Of a stretch of 64,000 nucleotides of DNA, positions 8,563 through 16,206 are shown one piece after another. Below the pieces are notes generated by a model. It was given only the letters and a program-made list of their open reading frames with translations, had not been told where the DNA came from and ran no database searches. Origin of the DNA: Pantoea endophytica (lineage in GTDB: Bacteria > Pseudomonadota > Gammaproteobacteria > Enterobacterales > Enterobacteriaceae). Each line of letters starts with the position of its first letter. The first letter of the stretch is position 1. The position numbers were made by a program, and so were the translations under genes. The stretch covers positions 186,001 through 250,000 of the forward strand of contig NZ_PJRT01000002.1 of the NCBI RefSeq assembly GCF_002858935.1, read 5' to 3'.

Positions 8563-8994
8563 TTAAACGCTTCCCAGACGCGCGAGCAGCTGTTGCAGCA
8601 CCTGTTCCGTTATCGCCAGCGATGCAGGATCGATATCCGCCAGCAACTGTGCACGTAGCGCATCGGCCTGCGTTTTCACTTCGGCAAAGGCCACGCTGCC
8701 CTGCTCCGTCAGAATCAGCAGGCGTTTGCGGCGATCTTCCGGCGGCTGCACGCGCGCCAATAGCTGCTGCTTCACCAGACGATCCACCAGCGGCACGACG
8801 CTGGCCTCTTCCAGACCAAGCAACTGCGCCAGCGCTTTTTGCGTTGGCGGCTCGGCGGCGGTGGCAACGCTGGCAATTGCCATCCAGCTGCTCATGCTCA
8901 GTCCGCTCTCTTTGAGGCGACGATCGACAGCCAAACGCCACGCGTGCGCGGTGAGATGCAGCAAACGAGAAAAGGGTTGGGGATAGTCGCTCAA
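8563..8994 (-). CDS. MarR-family transcriptional repressor of the efflux operon
   Basis: 143 residues with the MarR winged helix: TQKALAQLLGLEEASVVPLVDRLVKQQLL is the helix-turn-helix and VQPPEDRRKRLLILTEQG the wing with the DxR signature. It starts at TTG 8994; no better start exists before the promoter. First gene of the marR-MFS-adaptor-OMF operon, with a 14-bp palindrome 18 bases upstream of its start, so autorepression relieved by a ligand is the likely mode. The ligand is unknown. Confidence 0.88.
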   Translation of the reverse strand: MSDYPQPFSRLLHLTAHAWRLAVDRRLKESGLSMSSWMAIASVATAAEPPTQKALAQLLGLEEASVVPLVDRLVKQQLLARVQPPEDRRKRLLILTEQGSVAFAEVKTQADALRAQLLADIDPASLAITEQVLQQLLARLGSV

Positions 8995-9011
8995 AACGTA
9001 GTGGCCTAATG

Positions 9012-9025
9012 GTTAGGTATCTAAC
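9012..9025 (-). promoter_or_regulatory. Palindromic operator, probably for the MarR repressor
   Basis: Perfect inverted repeat GTTAG-GTAT-CTAAC lying between the -10 element and the start codon of the marR gene. MarR proteins bind inverted repeats of about this size at their own promoters. A dimer here would block clearing of polymerase. Binding is inferred from position and symmetry. Confidence 0.6.
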
Positions 9026-9039
9026 TAAACGGGAGCGTT

Positions 9040-9069
9040 ATTATAAGGTAAGCCGCTCGCCAATGAAAA
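9040..9069 (-). promoter_or_regulatory. Sigma70 promoter of the marR-efflux operon
   Basis: On the minus strand a perfect TATAAT (9040-9045) lies 18 bases downstream of a TTTTCA -35-like element (9064-9069). The expected start of transcription is near 9032, so the leader is about 40 bases and contains the palindromic operator. Confidence 0.6.
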
Positions 9070-9127
9070 TTTTGCTTACACCTGCAAACGTAGTTGGCAG
9101 GACAAAAAATCTCCAGCTTTCTTTATC

Positions 9128-9139
9128 AGTTGTACAACT
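9128..9139. promoter_or_regulatory. TTGTACAA palindrome (distal site)
   Basis: Perfect 12-bp palindrome AGTTGTACAACT in the otherwise empty, AT-rich stretch between the marR promoter and the ymgB-type gene. The core TTGTACAA recurs 119 bases downstream. MlrA, a MerR-type activator, binds TTGTACA/TGTACAA half-sites at csgD, and its paralogue BluR controls E. coli ymgB. The link is inference. Confidence 0.45.
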
Positions 9140-9246
9140 CACCGAAAATTTGGCGGTTTGGGCTTATTCTTGTATAGCTTTTAGAAAACATTACAAATCA
9201 TAAGTAACTGTTAAATAAGGGCTAGCACAAATTGCTTAAAATCCAG

Positions 9247-9256
9247 CTTGTACAAG
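9247..9256. promoter_or_regulatory. TTGTACAA palindrome overlapping a -35 element
   Basis: Perfect palindrome CTTGTACAAG, itself inside a larger inverted repeat ATCCAGC / GCTGGAT (9241-9247 and 9261-9267). It covers the -35 box of the promoter at 9248-9275, a position suited to a MerR-type regulator or a repressor. Confidence 0.45.
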
Positions 9257-9275
9257 TTGTGCTGGATTGTATAAG
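9248..9275 (+). promoter_or_regulatory. Sigma70 promoter for the leader/sRNA upstream of the ymgB-type gene
   Basis: TTGTAC (9248-9253), a 16-base spacer and TATAAG (9270-9275). Transcription would start near 9282, at the beginning of the structured RNA described next. Confidence 0.5.
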
Positions 9276-9281
9276 TTTACG

Positions 9282-9374
9282 TCCCGTGAGCCAGGAGATG
9301 GCTCCGTAACGAATGATGCACTTTGCGTCGCCTCTGAAAGTGTTGTGGATTTCCACCTTCAGAGGTGTCTTTTT
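9282..9374 (+). ncRNA. Candidate small RNA or attenuated leader
   Basis: About 93 bases between a sigma70 promoter and a terminator-like hairpin. The first stem is GAGCC / GGCTC with loop AGGAGAT, a GGA-in-loop arrangement like CsrA/RsmA sites. A single-stranded stretch follows, then an 8-bp perfect stem CCTCTGAA / TTCAGAGG (9331-9338, 9358-9365) with an inner GTGG/CCAC stem, then TGTCTTTTT. It does not match RprA, McaS, ArcZ, CyaR, Spot 42, RyhB or OmrA as I remember them. It could be a free sRNA or the 5' leader of the gene at 9479. Confidence 0.45.
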
Positions 9375-9478
9375 GCGTTGGTTGATGAGTTGGGTGTTGC
9401 GCGCCTGTCCGCGTGCAAATTTTTTCATCATGGAGCTGAAGGCACATTGCCATCAGGCCGATCTTAAGGGCTTCACAT

Positions 9479-9736
9479 ATGCAAAACGCCGCACACAGTA
9501 GCGCTGCCATCGCTGACTATTTCAAACTGGCCGGTAACAGCGACAGCAGTGAAATGGAAGTTTTCGGGCAGATCATCGCCGAAATCCTGCAAGCCGGTAT
9601 GCCGGTTTCTAATAAAGCGATTATTGCTTCGCTGATTAACCGTCTTGAGATGGAAAGCGATGTGATTCAGCTGGATATTTATCGCCATCTGCTTGAATTG
9701 GTTGTGAATAAAACACCTGACGATCTCGCGGTCTAA
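9479..9736 (+). CDS. YmgB/AriR-family biofilm and acid-resistance regulator
   Basis: 85 residues. The core SSEMEVFGQIIAEILQAGMPVSNKAIIASLINRLEMESDVIQLDIYRHLLELVV matches the small all-helical YmgB (AriR/YcgZ/YmgA) fold that dimerises and acts as a connector in the Rcs/biofilm network rather than as a classical DNA binder. The start is ATG 9479, with AAGGG about 10 bases upstream. Only one family member is present here, whereas E. coli has ycgZ-ymgA-ymgB in a row. The gene is preceded by the promoter, TTGTACAA sites and structured RNA described above. Behind it is a GGATTCCA/TGGAATC inverted repeat without a T-tract. Confidence 0.8.
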   Translation: MQNAAHSSAAIADYFKLAGNSDSSEMEVFGQIIAEILQAGMPVSNKAIIASLINRLEMESDVIQLDIYRHLLELVVNKTPDDLAV

Positions 9737-9888
9737 AGCCGGATTCCAGGGATGGAATCACCCTCACCTGACCCAACGCGCTAGCGTCTCACCTTATTGC
9801 CCGGTAACATCCCTTCTCGGAAAATCCTAACTGGTTACTGCCGTACCGCGACGGTATGCGCACAATAATAAAAGAGCCTGCACAATTT

Positions 9889-11388
9889 ATGAGTCAACCA
9901 ACTGAGCGCACCACTGCGGTGGAGAGCGATATCACTGTGGGGCGCGTTTTACGTTCGCCTGACCTGCTAACCCGCGAGTGTCTGGCCGGCATTATTACCG
10001 CGCTGGCGCTGATCCCGGAAGTTATCTCCTTCTCCGTGATTGCCGGTGTCGATCCTAAAGTCAGCCTTGTTGCCTCGGTGGTGCTGTGCCTGACGCTGTC
10101 GATTCTGGGTGGTCGTCCGGCGATGGTCACCGCAGCGGCCGGTTCGGTGGCGCTGGTGATCGGCCCAATGGTGCATGCGCACGGCGTTGAATACATCCTG
10201 CCGGCGGTGATTATGGGCGGCATTATCCAGATTATCTTTGGGCTCGCTGGGTTGTCGCGCATGATGCGCTATATCCCGCGTTCGGTGATGATCGGCTTCG
10301 TTAACGCCCTCGGCATCCTGATCTTCTTTGCGCAGGTCCCGCACGTTTGGGGACAATCCGAGTTGGTGTGGGTGCTGTTCGCCGTTACGCTCGCCATCGT
10401 GCTGCTGCTACCAAAAGTGCTGAAAAGCGTCCCTTCACCGCTGGTGGCGATTGTGGTGGTGACGGCGGTGGCGTTGCTGCTTGGCTATCGCGTACCGAAC
10501 GTGGGCGATGAAGGGCCAATGACCGCCGGTCTGCCAGGCTTCACGACGCTGCTGGTCCCAATCAATCTGCACACGCTGCAAATCATCTGGCCCACCGCCT
10601 TGAGCATCGCCTTTGTGGGTTTGATGGAATCATTGCTGACCGCCAAACTGGTGGATGACATCACCGATACGCCTTCCGCTAAACGCCGCGAATCCTGGGC
10701 GCTGGGCGTCGGCAATATTCTTGCGGGCTTCTATGGCGGCATCGCCGGTTGCGCGATGATTGGCCAAACCATCGTTAACGTCGAGCTGGGCAAAGCACGT
10801 ACGCGTGTTTCGACGGTCGCGGCGGGTATCGTGCTGCTGTTATTAGTGACCGGACTGAGCCAGATTATGGCGCAGATCCCGATGGTAGTACTGGCGGGCA
10901 TTATGATGGTGGTAGCGGTGAAAACCGTGAACTGGCACAGCCTTCAGCCGGCAACGCTGAAACGCATGCCGTGGTCGGAAACCTTTGTAATGGTGCTGAC
11001 GGTGGCGGTCACCGTGTGGACCGGTAACCTGGCGATTGGCGTGCTGGTTGGTGTGATTCTGGCGATGATGCTGTTCGCACGCCGCATCGCTCACGTCATT
11101 CACGCTGAACGCCAGCTGAGCGAGGATGGCCAACAGGTCAATTACACCGTGCGCGGCCCGCTGTTCTTTGGTAGCAGCAATGATTTGTTTGAACACTTCA
11201 ATTACGGCCACGATCCAAAAACTGTCACCATCGATTTGACGCATGCGCAGATTTGGGACGCTTCCAGCGTGGCGGCCCTTGATGCTATCGAATATCGCTA
11301 TCAGCGCCATGGAGCGAACGTCACCTTTATCGGGCTGGATAACCGCAGCAGCGATTTCCGCGAGCGGCTGAGTGGCAATCTGGGATAG
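9889..11388 (+). CDS. SulP-family anion transporter with C-terminal STAS domain
   Basis: 499 residues from ATG 9889 (an in-frame ATG at 9856 exists, but AAAGAG sits before 9889 and the N terminus before it is not family-like). The SulP membrane part starts at LTRECLAGIITALALIPEVISFSVIAG and continues through about residue 385. The STAS domain at the end has the DASSVAALD motif around the serine equivalent to the phosphorylated Ser of anti-sigma antagonists. The family carries sulfate, bicarbonate or dicarboxylates; the substrate cannot be told here. It is a single gene with its own terminator. Confidence 0.88.
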   Translation: MSQPTERTTAVESDITVGRVLRSPDLLTRECLAGIITALALIPEVISFSVIAGVDPKVSLVASVVLCLTLSILGGRPAMVTAAAGSVALVIGPMVHAHGVEYILPAVIMGGIIQIIFGLAGLSRMMRYIPRSVMIGFVNALGILIFFAQVPHVWGQSELVWVLFAVTLAIVLLLPKVLKSVPSPLVAIVVVTAVALLLGYRVPNVGDEGPMTAGLPGFTTLLVPINLHTLQIIWPTALSIAFVGLMESLLTAKLVDDITDTPSAKRRESWALGVGNILAGFYGGIAGCAMIGQTIVNVELGKARTRVSTVAAGIVLLLLVTGLSQIMAQIPMVVLAGIMMVVAVKTVNWHSLQPATLKRMPWSETFVMVLTVAVTVWTGNLAIGVLVGVILAMMLFARRIAHVIHAERQLSEDGQQVNYTVRGPLFFGSSNDLFEHFNYGHDPKTVTIDLTHAQIWDASSVAALDAIEYRYQRHGANVTFIGLDNRSSDFRERLSGNLG

Positions 11389-11410
11389 AAATATTAGGAT
11401 TGAGACGAAA

Positions 11411-11434
11411 AACGCCGGAAATCCGGCGTTTTTT
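11411..11434 (+). terminator. Rho-independent terminator of the SulP gene
   Basis: AACGCCGG-AAAT-CCGGCGTT stem of 8 bp followed by TTTT, 22 bases past the stop codon. Confidence 0.9.
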
Positions 11435-11553
11435 ATGGTTACTGCCGCGCTTCGCTTGCGAAATTTGCTGTCACTGACTTTGCTTAGCTCATGGTCAATC
11501 CTTTGATCTCTTTGGGATTGGTTACTCAATCGCTTAATTATAAGGAGCAGCAG

Positions 11554-11724
11554 ATGAACGTTTTAGCAAAAGCAGCATTGGTGACGTTAACCTTGGTATC
11601 GCTGGCGGGTTGTATGCACAAGAGTGATGCGGTCGGCAACGATGGGCGCCCACATGCGCCAAGTAACCAACCGGTGCCGGGTGCCAGCGAAGGTGCAGGT
11701 CCGGTGGGACAACCGCAATCGTAA
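11554..11724 (+). CDS. Tiny lipoprotein of unknown function
   Basis: 56 residues from ATG 11554, with TAAGGAG 7 bases upstream; an in-frame upstream extension to 11491 is not signal-like. The signal peptide MNVLAKAALVTLTLVSLAGC ends in the lipobox LAGC. The mature part is only about 36 residues, rich in Gly, Pro, Asn and Ser (RPHAPSNQPVPGASEGAGPV), and looks disordered. The family is not recognised. It has its own terminator and lies next to the tRNA operon, transcribed towards it. Confidence 0.75.
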   Translation: MNVLAKAALVTLTLVSLAGCMHKSDAVGNDGRPHAPSNQPVPGASEGAGPVGQPQS

Positions 11725-11731
11725 TGACTTG

Positions 11732-11753
11732 CCCGGCTTAGCCGGGTTTTTTA
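11732..11753 (+). terminator. Terminator of the tiny lipoprotein gene
   Basis: CCCGGC-TTA-GCCGGG stem followed by TTTTTTA, eight bases past the stop codon. Confidence 0.88.
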
Positions 11754-11784
11754 TTGGCGATGAGGTAAGGACAAAAACAAAAAA

Positions 11785-11800
11785 ACCGCCCTTGGGCGGT
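11785..11800 (-). terminator. Terminator of the tRNA operon
   Basis: On the minus strand a CCGCC/GGCGG stem with loop CAAG is followed by seven Ts and a further T-rich run, 52 bases past the tRNA-Leu gene. Confidence 0.88.
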
Positions 11801-11852
11801 TACGACATTACTGCTTATTGCTTTATTTTATTCGTTTTATCGACTGCAAATA

Positions 11853-11938
11853 TGGTGCCCGGGGCGGGACTTGAACCCGCACAGCCATAAGCCGAGGGAT
11901 TTTAAATCCCTTGTGTCTACCGATTTCACCACCCGGGC
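11853..11938 (-). tRNA. leuZ: tRNA-Leu (anticodon UAA)
   Basis: 86 bases with encoded CCA. Acceptor stem GCCCGGG/CCCGGGC, a long variable arm, T-loop GGTTCAAGTCCC and anticodon loop TTTAAAA reading UUA/UUG. Last gene of the glyW-cysT-leuZ operon, as in E. coli. Confidence 0.97.
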
Positions 11939-11949
11939 AGGGTATAAAT

Positions 11950-12023
11950 TGGAGGCGCGTCCCGGAGTCGAACCGAGGTAGACGGATTTGCAATCCGTTG
12001 CATGGCCACTCTGCCAACGCGCC
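11950..12023 (-). tRNA. cysT: tRNA-Cys (anticodon GCA)
   Basis: 74 bases with encoded CCA. Acceptor GGCGCGT/ACGCGCC, anticodon stem-loop ACGGATTGCAAATCCGT, T-loop GGTTCGACTCC. Middle gene of the three-tRNA operon. Confidence 0.97.
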
Positions 12024-12065
12024 TTTAATCTGATATGTAATTCGTTGAATACGAACCACTAAATT

Positions 12066-12141
<76 letters not shown>

Positions 12142-12147
12142 ATAATC

Positions 12148-12260
12148 TTCGTCTTTCAATTTGTTGCTGCGTTAGCTTCCTTAACTCACACAGGTCACTT
12201 ACTGAAGTAAGCTCTCTATGATTCGTTCAGTTGCTGCCTTGCTACAAATTGAAATACTCG
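12148..12260 (-). repeat. ERIC-like intergenic repeat in the tRNA operon leader
   Basis: The minus strand contains AGCTTACTTCAGTAAGTGAC, then TGTGTGAGTTAAGGAAGC and AACGCAGCAACAAATTGAAA. These match the core and right end of enterobacterial ERIC elements. The outer ends form an inverted repeat sharing TTTCAATTTGT. It lies between the tRNA promoter and glyW, so it is transcribed and removed during tRNA processing. Confidence 0.75.
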
Positions 12261-12333
12261 ATTCTGTATTTCTTCATCGAACTTGCTGATTTTGTTCAGC
12301 TTCTTGCAGGCTTGCTGCCGTTCGATGCGATGC

Positions 12334-12361
12334 ATTCTACTTATCTGACGCAGTGAGTCAA
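12334..12361 (-). promoter_or_regulatory. Sigma70 promoter of the glyW-cysT-leuZ operon
   Basis: On the minus strand TTGACT (12356-12361), a 16-base spacer and TAGAAT (12334-12339). Transcription should start near 12327, giving a leader of about 185 bases that includes the ERIC element. Confidence 0.7.
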
Positions 12362-12411
12362 CAGAATTATCCACACACTGCGTCCGTTTGCTGCTTTTTA
12401 AATCGCATCGA

Positions 12412-12960
12412 TCAGCTATCGAGCAAATCGCCGCGCGCTGCGCTTAAATACTGGAACATTGACCAGAACGTCAGCACGGCTGCGATGTACAGTGCGACCA
12501 CACCCACGCCAACCACCGTGGCTTCTGGACGCCACAGCAGGGCAAACAGCGAGAACATCTGCGCGGTGGTTTTCACCTTGCCGATCCACGACACTGCCAC
12601 GCTGCTGCGTTTGCCGATCTCCGCCATCCACTCACGCAGCGCAGAGATAATGATTTCACGCGCGATCATCGTTGCCGCAGGCAGCGTAATCCACCACGCG
12701 TGGAAATGCTCCGCCACCAGCACCAGCGCAATCGCCACCAGCACTTTATCCGCAACCGGATCGAGGAACGCGCCAAAACGCGTGGTCTGCTTCCAGCGAC
12801 GCGCTAAAAAACCATCAAACCAGTCAGTAACCGCAGCAATCACAAAGATCAGTGCAGTAGCAAAGGGAGCCCATTGAAATGGCAGATAAAACGCCAGGAC
12901 AAAAAAGGGAATAAGTACGACTCGAAACAGGGTAAGACACGTCGGAATGTTAAATTGCAT
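12412..12960 (-). CDS. pgsA: CDP-diacylglycerol-glycerol-3-phosphate 3-phosphatidyltransferase
   Basis: 182 residues, the family length, from ATG 12960 (a longer open frame to 13026 adds no family sequence). It makes phosphatidylglycerol phosphate, the committed step to PG and cardiolipin, in the inner membrane. The CDP-alcohol phosphotransferase motif D-x2-DG-x2-AR-x8-G-x3-D-x3-D is intact in [10 protein letters not shown] and [10 protein letters not shown]. Several membrane helices flank it. It lies downstream of uvrC as in E. coli, 68 bases away. Confidence 0.96.
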   Translation of the reverse strand: MQFNIPTCLTLFRVVLIPFFVLAFYLPFQWAPFATALIFVIAAVTDWFDGFLARRWKQTTRFGAFLDPVADKVLVAIALVLVAEHFHAWWITLPAATMIAREIIISALREWMAEIGKRSSVAVSWIGKVKTTAQMFSLFALLWRPEATVVGVGVVALYIAAVLTFWSMFQYLSAARGDLLDS

Positions 12961-13028
12961 ATGCCAGTAACTGTCTGGTGTGAGTAGGGTTTCATGTATG
13001 TTGCTACATTGCCCCCCCTCTTTCAACG

Positions 13029-14861
13029 TTAGTGTTTCAGTGAGTAGTAGATTTTTTCCGCCAGCGCGGTGGAAATTCCCGGCACTTTGGCAATCTCTTC
13101 GACGCTGGCATTCATCAACGGTTGCAGGCCCCCCATATACTTGAGCAGCTGCTGGCGCCTTTTGGGCCCCACGCCTTCAATACTTTCCAACGCACTGGTG
13201 TTCTTCACTTTGGCGCGTTTTTTCCGGTGACCTGAAATCGCATGATTGTGAGAGTCATCACGAATATGCTGAATCACATGCAGCGCAGGCGAGTCCGGCG
13301 GTAAGGAAACGCCCTCACCTTCCGCTTCAAAGAACAGCGTTTCCAGCCCGGCTTTACGATCGCTACCCTTCGCCACGCCGAGTAAAATCGGACGATCTTT
13401 ATCCCAGGGTACATTCAACTCGGCGAAAACCTGTTTCGCCTGCGCTAACTGACCTTTACCGCCGTCGATGATGATCACGTCGGGGATTTTGTCCTCTTCC
13501 AGCGCTTTGCCGTAACGACGGCGCAGCACCTGATTCATCGCCGCGTAATCATCGCCCGGCGTGATGCCCTCAATGTTGTAGCGTCGGTAATCCGAACGCA
13601 GCGGACCATCACGGTTGAACACCACGCACGACGCAATGGTCTGCTCGCCCATGGTGTGGCTGATGTCGAAGCACTCCATGCGATGAATGGTGTCGAGCTC
13701 AAGGAACGTCGCCAGCGCCGCCAGACGCTGCTGAATGGTCGAATGCTGCGACAGCTTGGTAGTCAGTGCCGTTGCCGCATTGGTGCGCGCCAGTTTCAGG
13801 TAGCGTGCACGGTCACCACGCGGCTTACTTTGAATGTTCACTTTACGTCCCGCCAGCGCGCTCAGCGATTCCGCCAGCAGCTCACGTTCCGGTAGTGTAA
13901 AGTCCAGCAGAATTTCCGCCGGCAAAGTGCGCGCTTCACTGCCTTGCAGATAGAACTGCCCGACAAAGGTTTGTACCACTTCGGTCAGTTCGGTATCGGC
14001 AGGTACTTTCGGGAAGTAGCTGCGGCTGCCGAGCACTTTGCCCTGACGGATAAACAGCACGTGCAAGCAAGCCATGCCAGCATCAAAGGCCACGCCCATC
14101 ACATCCAGGTCTTCACCCTGATTGGAGACAAATTGCCGCTCGGTTACGCGTCTTACCGCTTGAATCTGGTCGCGTAAAATCCCGGCCTCTTCAAAACGCA
14201 GTTCCTCACTGGCATTTTCCATGCGCTTGACCAGCTGATTAATCACCTGATCATCTTTCCCCGCGAGGAACAAACGCACGTAATCGGTTTGCTGCGCATA
14301 CTCCTCTTCGCTAACCAAGCCGGAAACGCAGGGTCCAAGGCAGCGGCCAATTTGATACTGCAAACACGGGCGCGAGCGGTTGCGATACACGCTGTTTTCA
14401 CACTGGCGAATCGGGAATACCTTCTGCAGCAGCGCGAGGGTTTCACGTACCGCATAGCCGTTCGGAAACGGGCCAAAGTATTCGCCTTTGGCGTGCTTCG
14501 CGCCACGGTGCATCGCCAGACGCGGATGGCTATCGCCACTGAGGAAAATGTAAGGATAGGATTTGTCATCGCGCAGCAGCACGTTATAGCGCGGCTGGTA
14601 GAGCTTGATGTAGTTATGCTCCAGCAGCAGCGCTTCCGTTTCGGTGTGCGTCACGGTGACGTCGATGTTCTGAATGTTGCTGACCAGAACTTCAGTTTTG
14701 CGACTGCCCACCTGCGTACGGAAGTAGCTGGTCAGGCGCTTTTTGAGGTCTTTGGCTTTACCAACATAGATCACCGTGCCGGTCGCATCGTACATACGGT
14801 AGACGCCGGGTTGGCTGGTCACGGTGCTGAGAAAGGCTTTGGAATCGAAAACGTCACTCAC
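13029..14861 (-). CDS. uvrC: Excinuclease ABC subunit C
   Basis: 610 residues, same as E. coli. The N-terminal GIY-YIG nuclease ([20 protein letters not shown], residues about 19-45) makes the 3' incision. The UVR motif (around residues 205-240) binds UvrB. The RNase H-like C-terminal nuclease includes [10 protein letters not shown] and the 5' incision residues, and tandem HhH motifs end the protein ([26 protein letters not shown]). It acts in nucleotide excision repair. It overlaps the end of uvrY by 8 bases, so the two are cotranscribed, as known for E. coli. Confidence 0.97.
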   Translation of the reverse strand: MSDVFDSKAFLSTVTSQPGVYRMYDATGTVIYVGKAKDLKKRLTSYFRTQVGSRKTEVLVSNIQNIDVTVTHTETEALLLEHNYIKLYQPRYNVLLRDDKSYPYIFLSGDSHPRLAMHRGAKHAKGEYFGPFPNGYAVRETLALLQKVFPIRQCENSVYRNRSRPCLQYQIGRCLGPCVSGLVSEEEYAQQTDYVRLFLAGKDDQVINQLVKRMENASEELRFEEAGILRDQIQAVRRVTERQFVSNQGEDLDVMGVAFDAGMACLHVLFIRQGKVLGSRSYFPKVPADTELTEVVQTFVGQFYLQGSEARTLPAEILLDFTLPERELLAESLSALAGRKVNIQSKPRGDRARYLKLARTNAATALTTKLSQHSTIQQRLAALATFLELDTIHRMECFDISHTMGEQTIASCVVFNRDGPLRSDYRRYNIEGITPGDDYAAMNQVLRRRYGKALEEDKIPDVIIIDGGKGQLAQAKQVFAELNVPWDKDRPILLGVAKGSDRKAGLETLFFEAEGEGVSLPPDSPALHVIQHIRDDSHNHAISGHRKKRAKVKNTSALESIEGVGPKRRQQLLKYMGGLQPLMNASVEEIAKVPGISTALAEKIYYSLKH

Positions 14862-15513
14862 TACTGATTAATGGCTCCGCATTGAACAAGCCATGTCGAA
14901 TGGCCAAATGCGTTAACTCGACGTCGCCACTGATATTCAACTTGCTGAACATGCGATAGCGGTAACTGTTAACGGTTTTAGGGCTGAGACTGAGTTGTTC
15001 GGAAATTTCCGTCACTTTCTGCCCGCGTGTGATCATCAGCATAATCTGCAATTCCCTTTCCGACAAACAGCTGAAGGGGGATTCGGCTTTTTGCGGTTCG
15101 ATCTGGCTGAGTGCCATTTGCTGGGCAATATCCGAAGCGATATAGCGTTGCCCTGAATGCACCGAGCGAATCGCACTCACCACTTCCTGCGGCGCGGCGC
15201 CTTTACTGAGATAACCCGCTGCGCCCGCCTGCATCACCTTCGCCGGCAGTGGATTTTCAGTATGAATGGTGAGCATGATGATGCGGATATCCGGGTTAAA
15301 GCGCACAATTTTGCGTGTCGCTTCCAGGCCGCCAATACCGGGCATGTTCATGTCCATCAGCACTACGTCAACCGGATTGCTGCGGCACCATTTCACGGCG
15401 TCTTCACCGCACGCCGCTTCACCCGCAATAACGAGGCCTTTCATATCTTCCAGAATGCGGCGAATACCGGCGCGTACCAGTTCATGGTCATCAACAAGAA
15501 GCAGGCTGATCAA
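14854..15513 (-). CDS. uvrY: Two-component response regulator UvrY (GacA type)
   Basis: 219 residues from TTG 15513, the same unusual start codon as in E. coli. The receiver domain has the acidic pocket DDH, phospho-acceptor D54 in LMDMNMPG and the switch Lys in YLSKGAAP. The LuxR-type HTH at the C terminus is [43 protein letters not shown]. Partner of the BarA kinase; phosphorylated UvrY switches on the csrB/csrC sRNAs that titrate CsrA. First gene of uvrY-uvrC-pgsA. Confidence 0.96.
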   Translation of the reverse strand: MISLLLVDDHELVRAGIRRILEDMKGLVIAGEAACGEDAVKWCRSNPVDVVLMDMNMPGIGGLEATRKIVRFNPDIRIIMLTIHTENPLPAKVMQAGAAGYLSKGAAPQEVVSAIRSVHSGQRYIASDIAQQMALSQIEPQKAESPFSCLSERELQIMLMITRGQKVTEISEQLSLSPKTVNSYRYRMFSKLNISGDVELTHLAIRHGLFNAEPLISSE

Positions 15514-15943
15514 CGGGACGTACTCCGCAGGTTAAGAAAGGGAAATATATTTCAGAACGGTCATCTTACCGGTTTTCAGGTGGAAAAAACATCTACAGTC
15601 ACAGATAAATCTCAAATGAACTGATGCAAATCAATAACATTTCTTTGATCCAGCTTTTACTGCAAAGGGCAATGAGATGCAAAATGAGATAAGTTAAATT
15701 GTTATTAATATCATTAAGTTATAATTTATAGCTCGATTTTATTGTCGCATTCCGATCGCCTGGTAAATAACAGCTAAACGCCAATTCTGGTTGCTGACAA
15801 ATAGCGCAATGCGCAATTAAAAAGCGGTCTGACTTTTACCGCTTCGCTTCATTAAAATTCATCTGAAAACCCTATGATATACTCTCTTTCTTACGCACAG
15901 GAAGAATGTGTCAACATTGAGTAATACCCCCAAGGAGTCAATT
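15514..15943. other. Intergenic region with divergent uvrY and yecF promoters
   Basis: 430 AT-rich bases without a credible gene. A good extended -10 (TGATATACT, about 15877-15885) precedes yecF. A hairpin AAGCGGT / ACCGCTT (near 15820-15845) lies upstream of it. No clear promoter for uvrY could be fixed by eye. Confidence 0.5.
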
Positions 15944-16171
15944 ATGAGTGATGAAGATTTCGCAACTTCACGAGACACGCAGGCGCTGGCCGACGAAGTC
16001 GCCTGTCTGAAAATGATGGTGACGCTGATTCTGAAAGGAATGGGTCAAGCCGATGCCGGTAAGGTGATCATCAACATGGAGCGTTATGTGCAAGCTTCGT
16101 TAGGCGATAAGCCGCAGGCGGAAGTGTTTAATAATACAATTCGTCAGATCAAAACCGCTTACCGTCAATAA
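15944..16171 (+). CDS. yecF: YecF family protein (DUF2594)
   Basis: 75 residues from ATG 15944 with CAAGGAG 7 bases upstream; an upstream in-frame ATG at 15908 lacks such a site. Small acidic helical protein, DTQALADEVACLKMMVTLILKGMGQADAGKVIINMERYV, matching E. coli YecF in sequence, size and position between uvrY and sdiA. Function unknown. It is followed by a strong hairpin shared with the converging luxI gene. Confidence 0.9.
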   Translation: MSDEDFATSRDTQALADEVACLKMMVTLILKGMGQADAGKVIINMERYVQASLGDKPQAEVFNNTIRQIKTAYRQ

Positions 16172-16179
16172 GCGATGTG

Positions 16180-16206
16180 CCCCGCGCGAAATGCGCGGGG
16201 TATTTA
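16180..16206 (+). terminator. Terminator between converging yecF and luxI
   Basis: CCCCGCGC-GAAAT-GCGCGGGG, 8-bp perfect stem followed by TATTTA on the plus strand. It ends at the luxI stop and is likely mainly for yecF. Confidence 0.75.

Noticed and set aside
6893-8941. A 682-codon frame that would fuse an extra N-terminal part to the MFS transporter
   Set aside because: The extra 127 residues are Arg/Gly/Ala-rich, overlap marR in another frame and have no transporter similarity; the GTG at 8560, right after the marR stop, gives the normal N terminus.
9222-9510. Several frames of 60-77 codons on both strands across the ymgB leader
   Set aside because: None has a recognisable product or suitable ribosome site; the region is better explained by promoter, palindromes and structured RNA.
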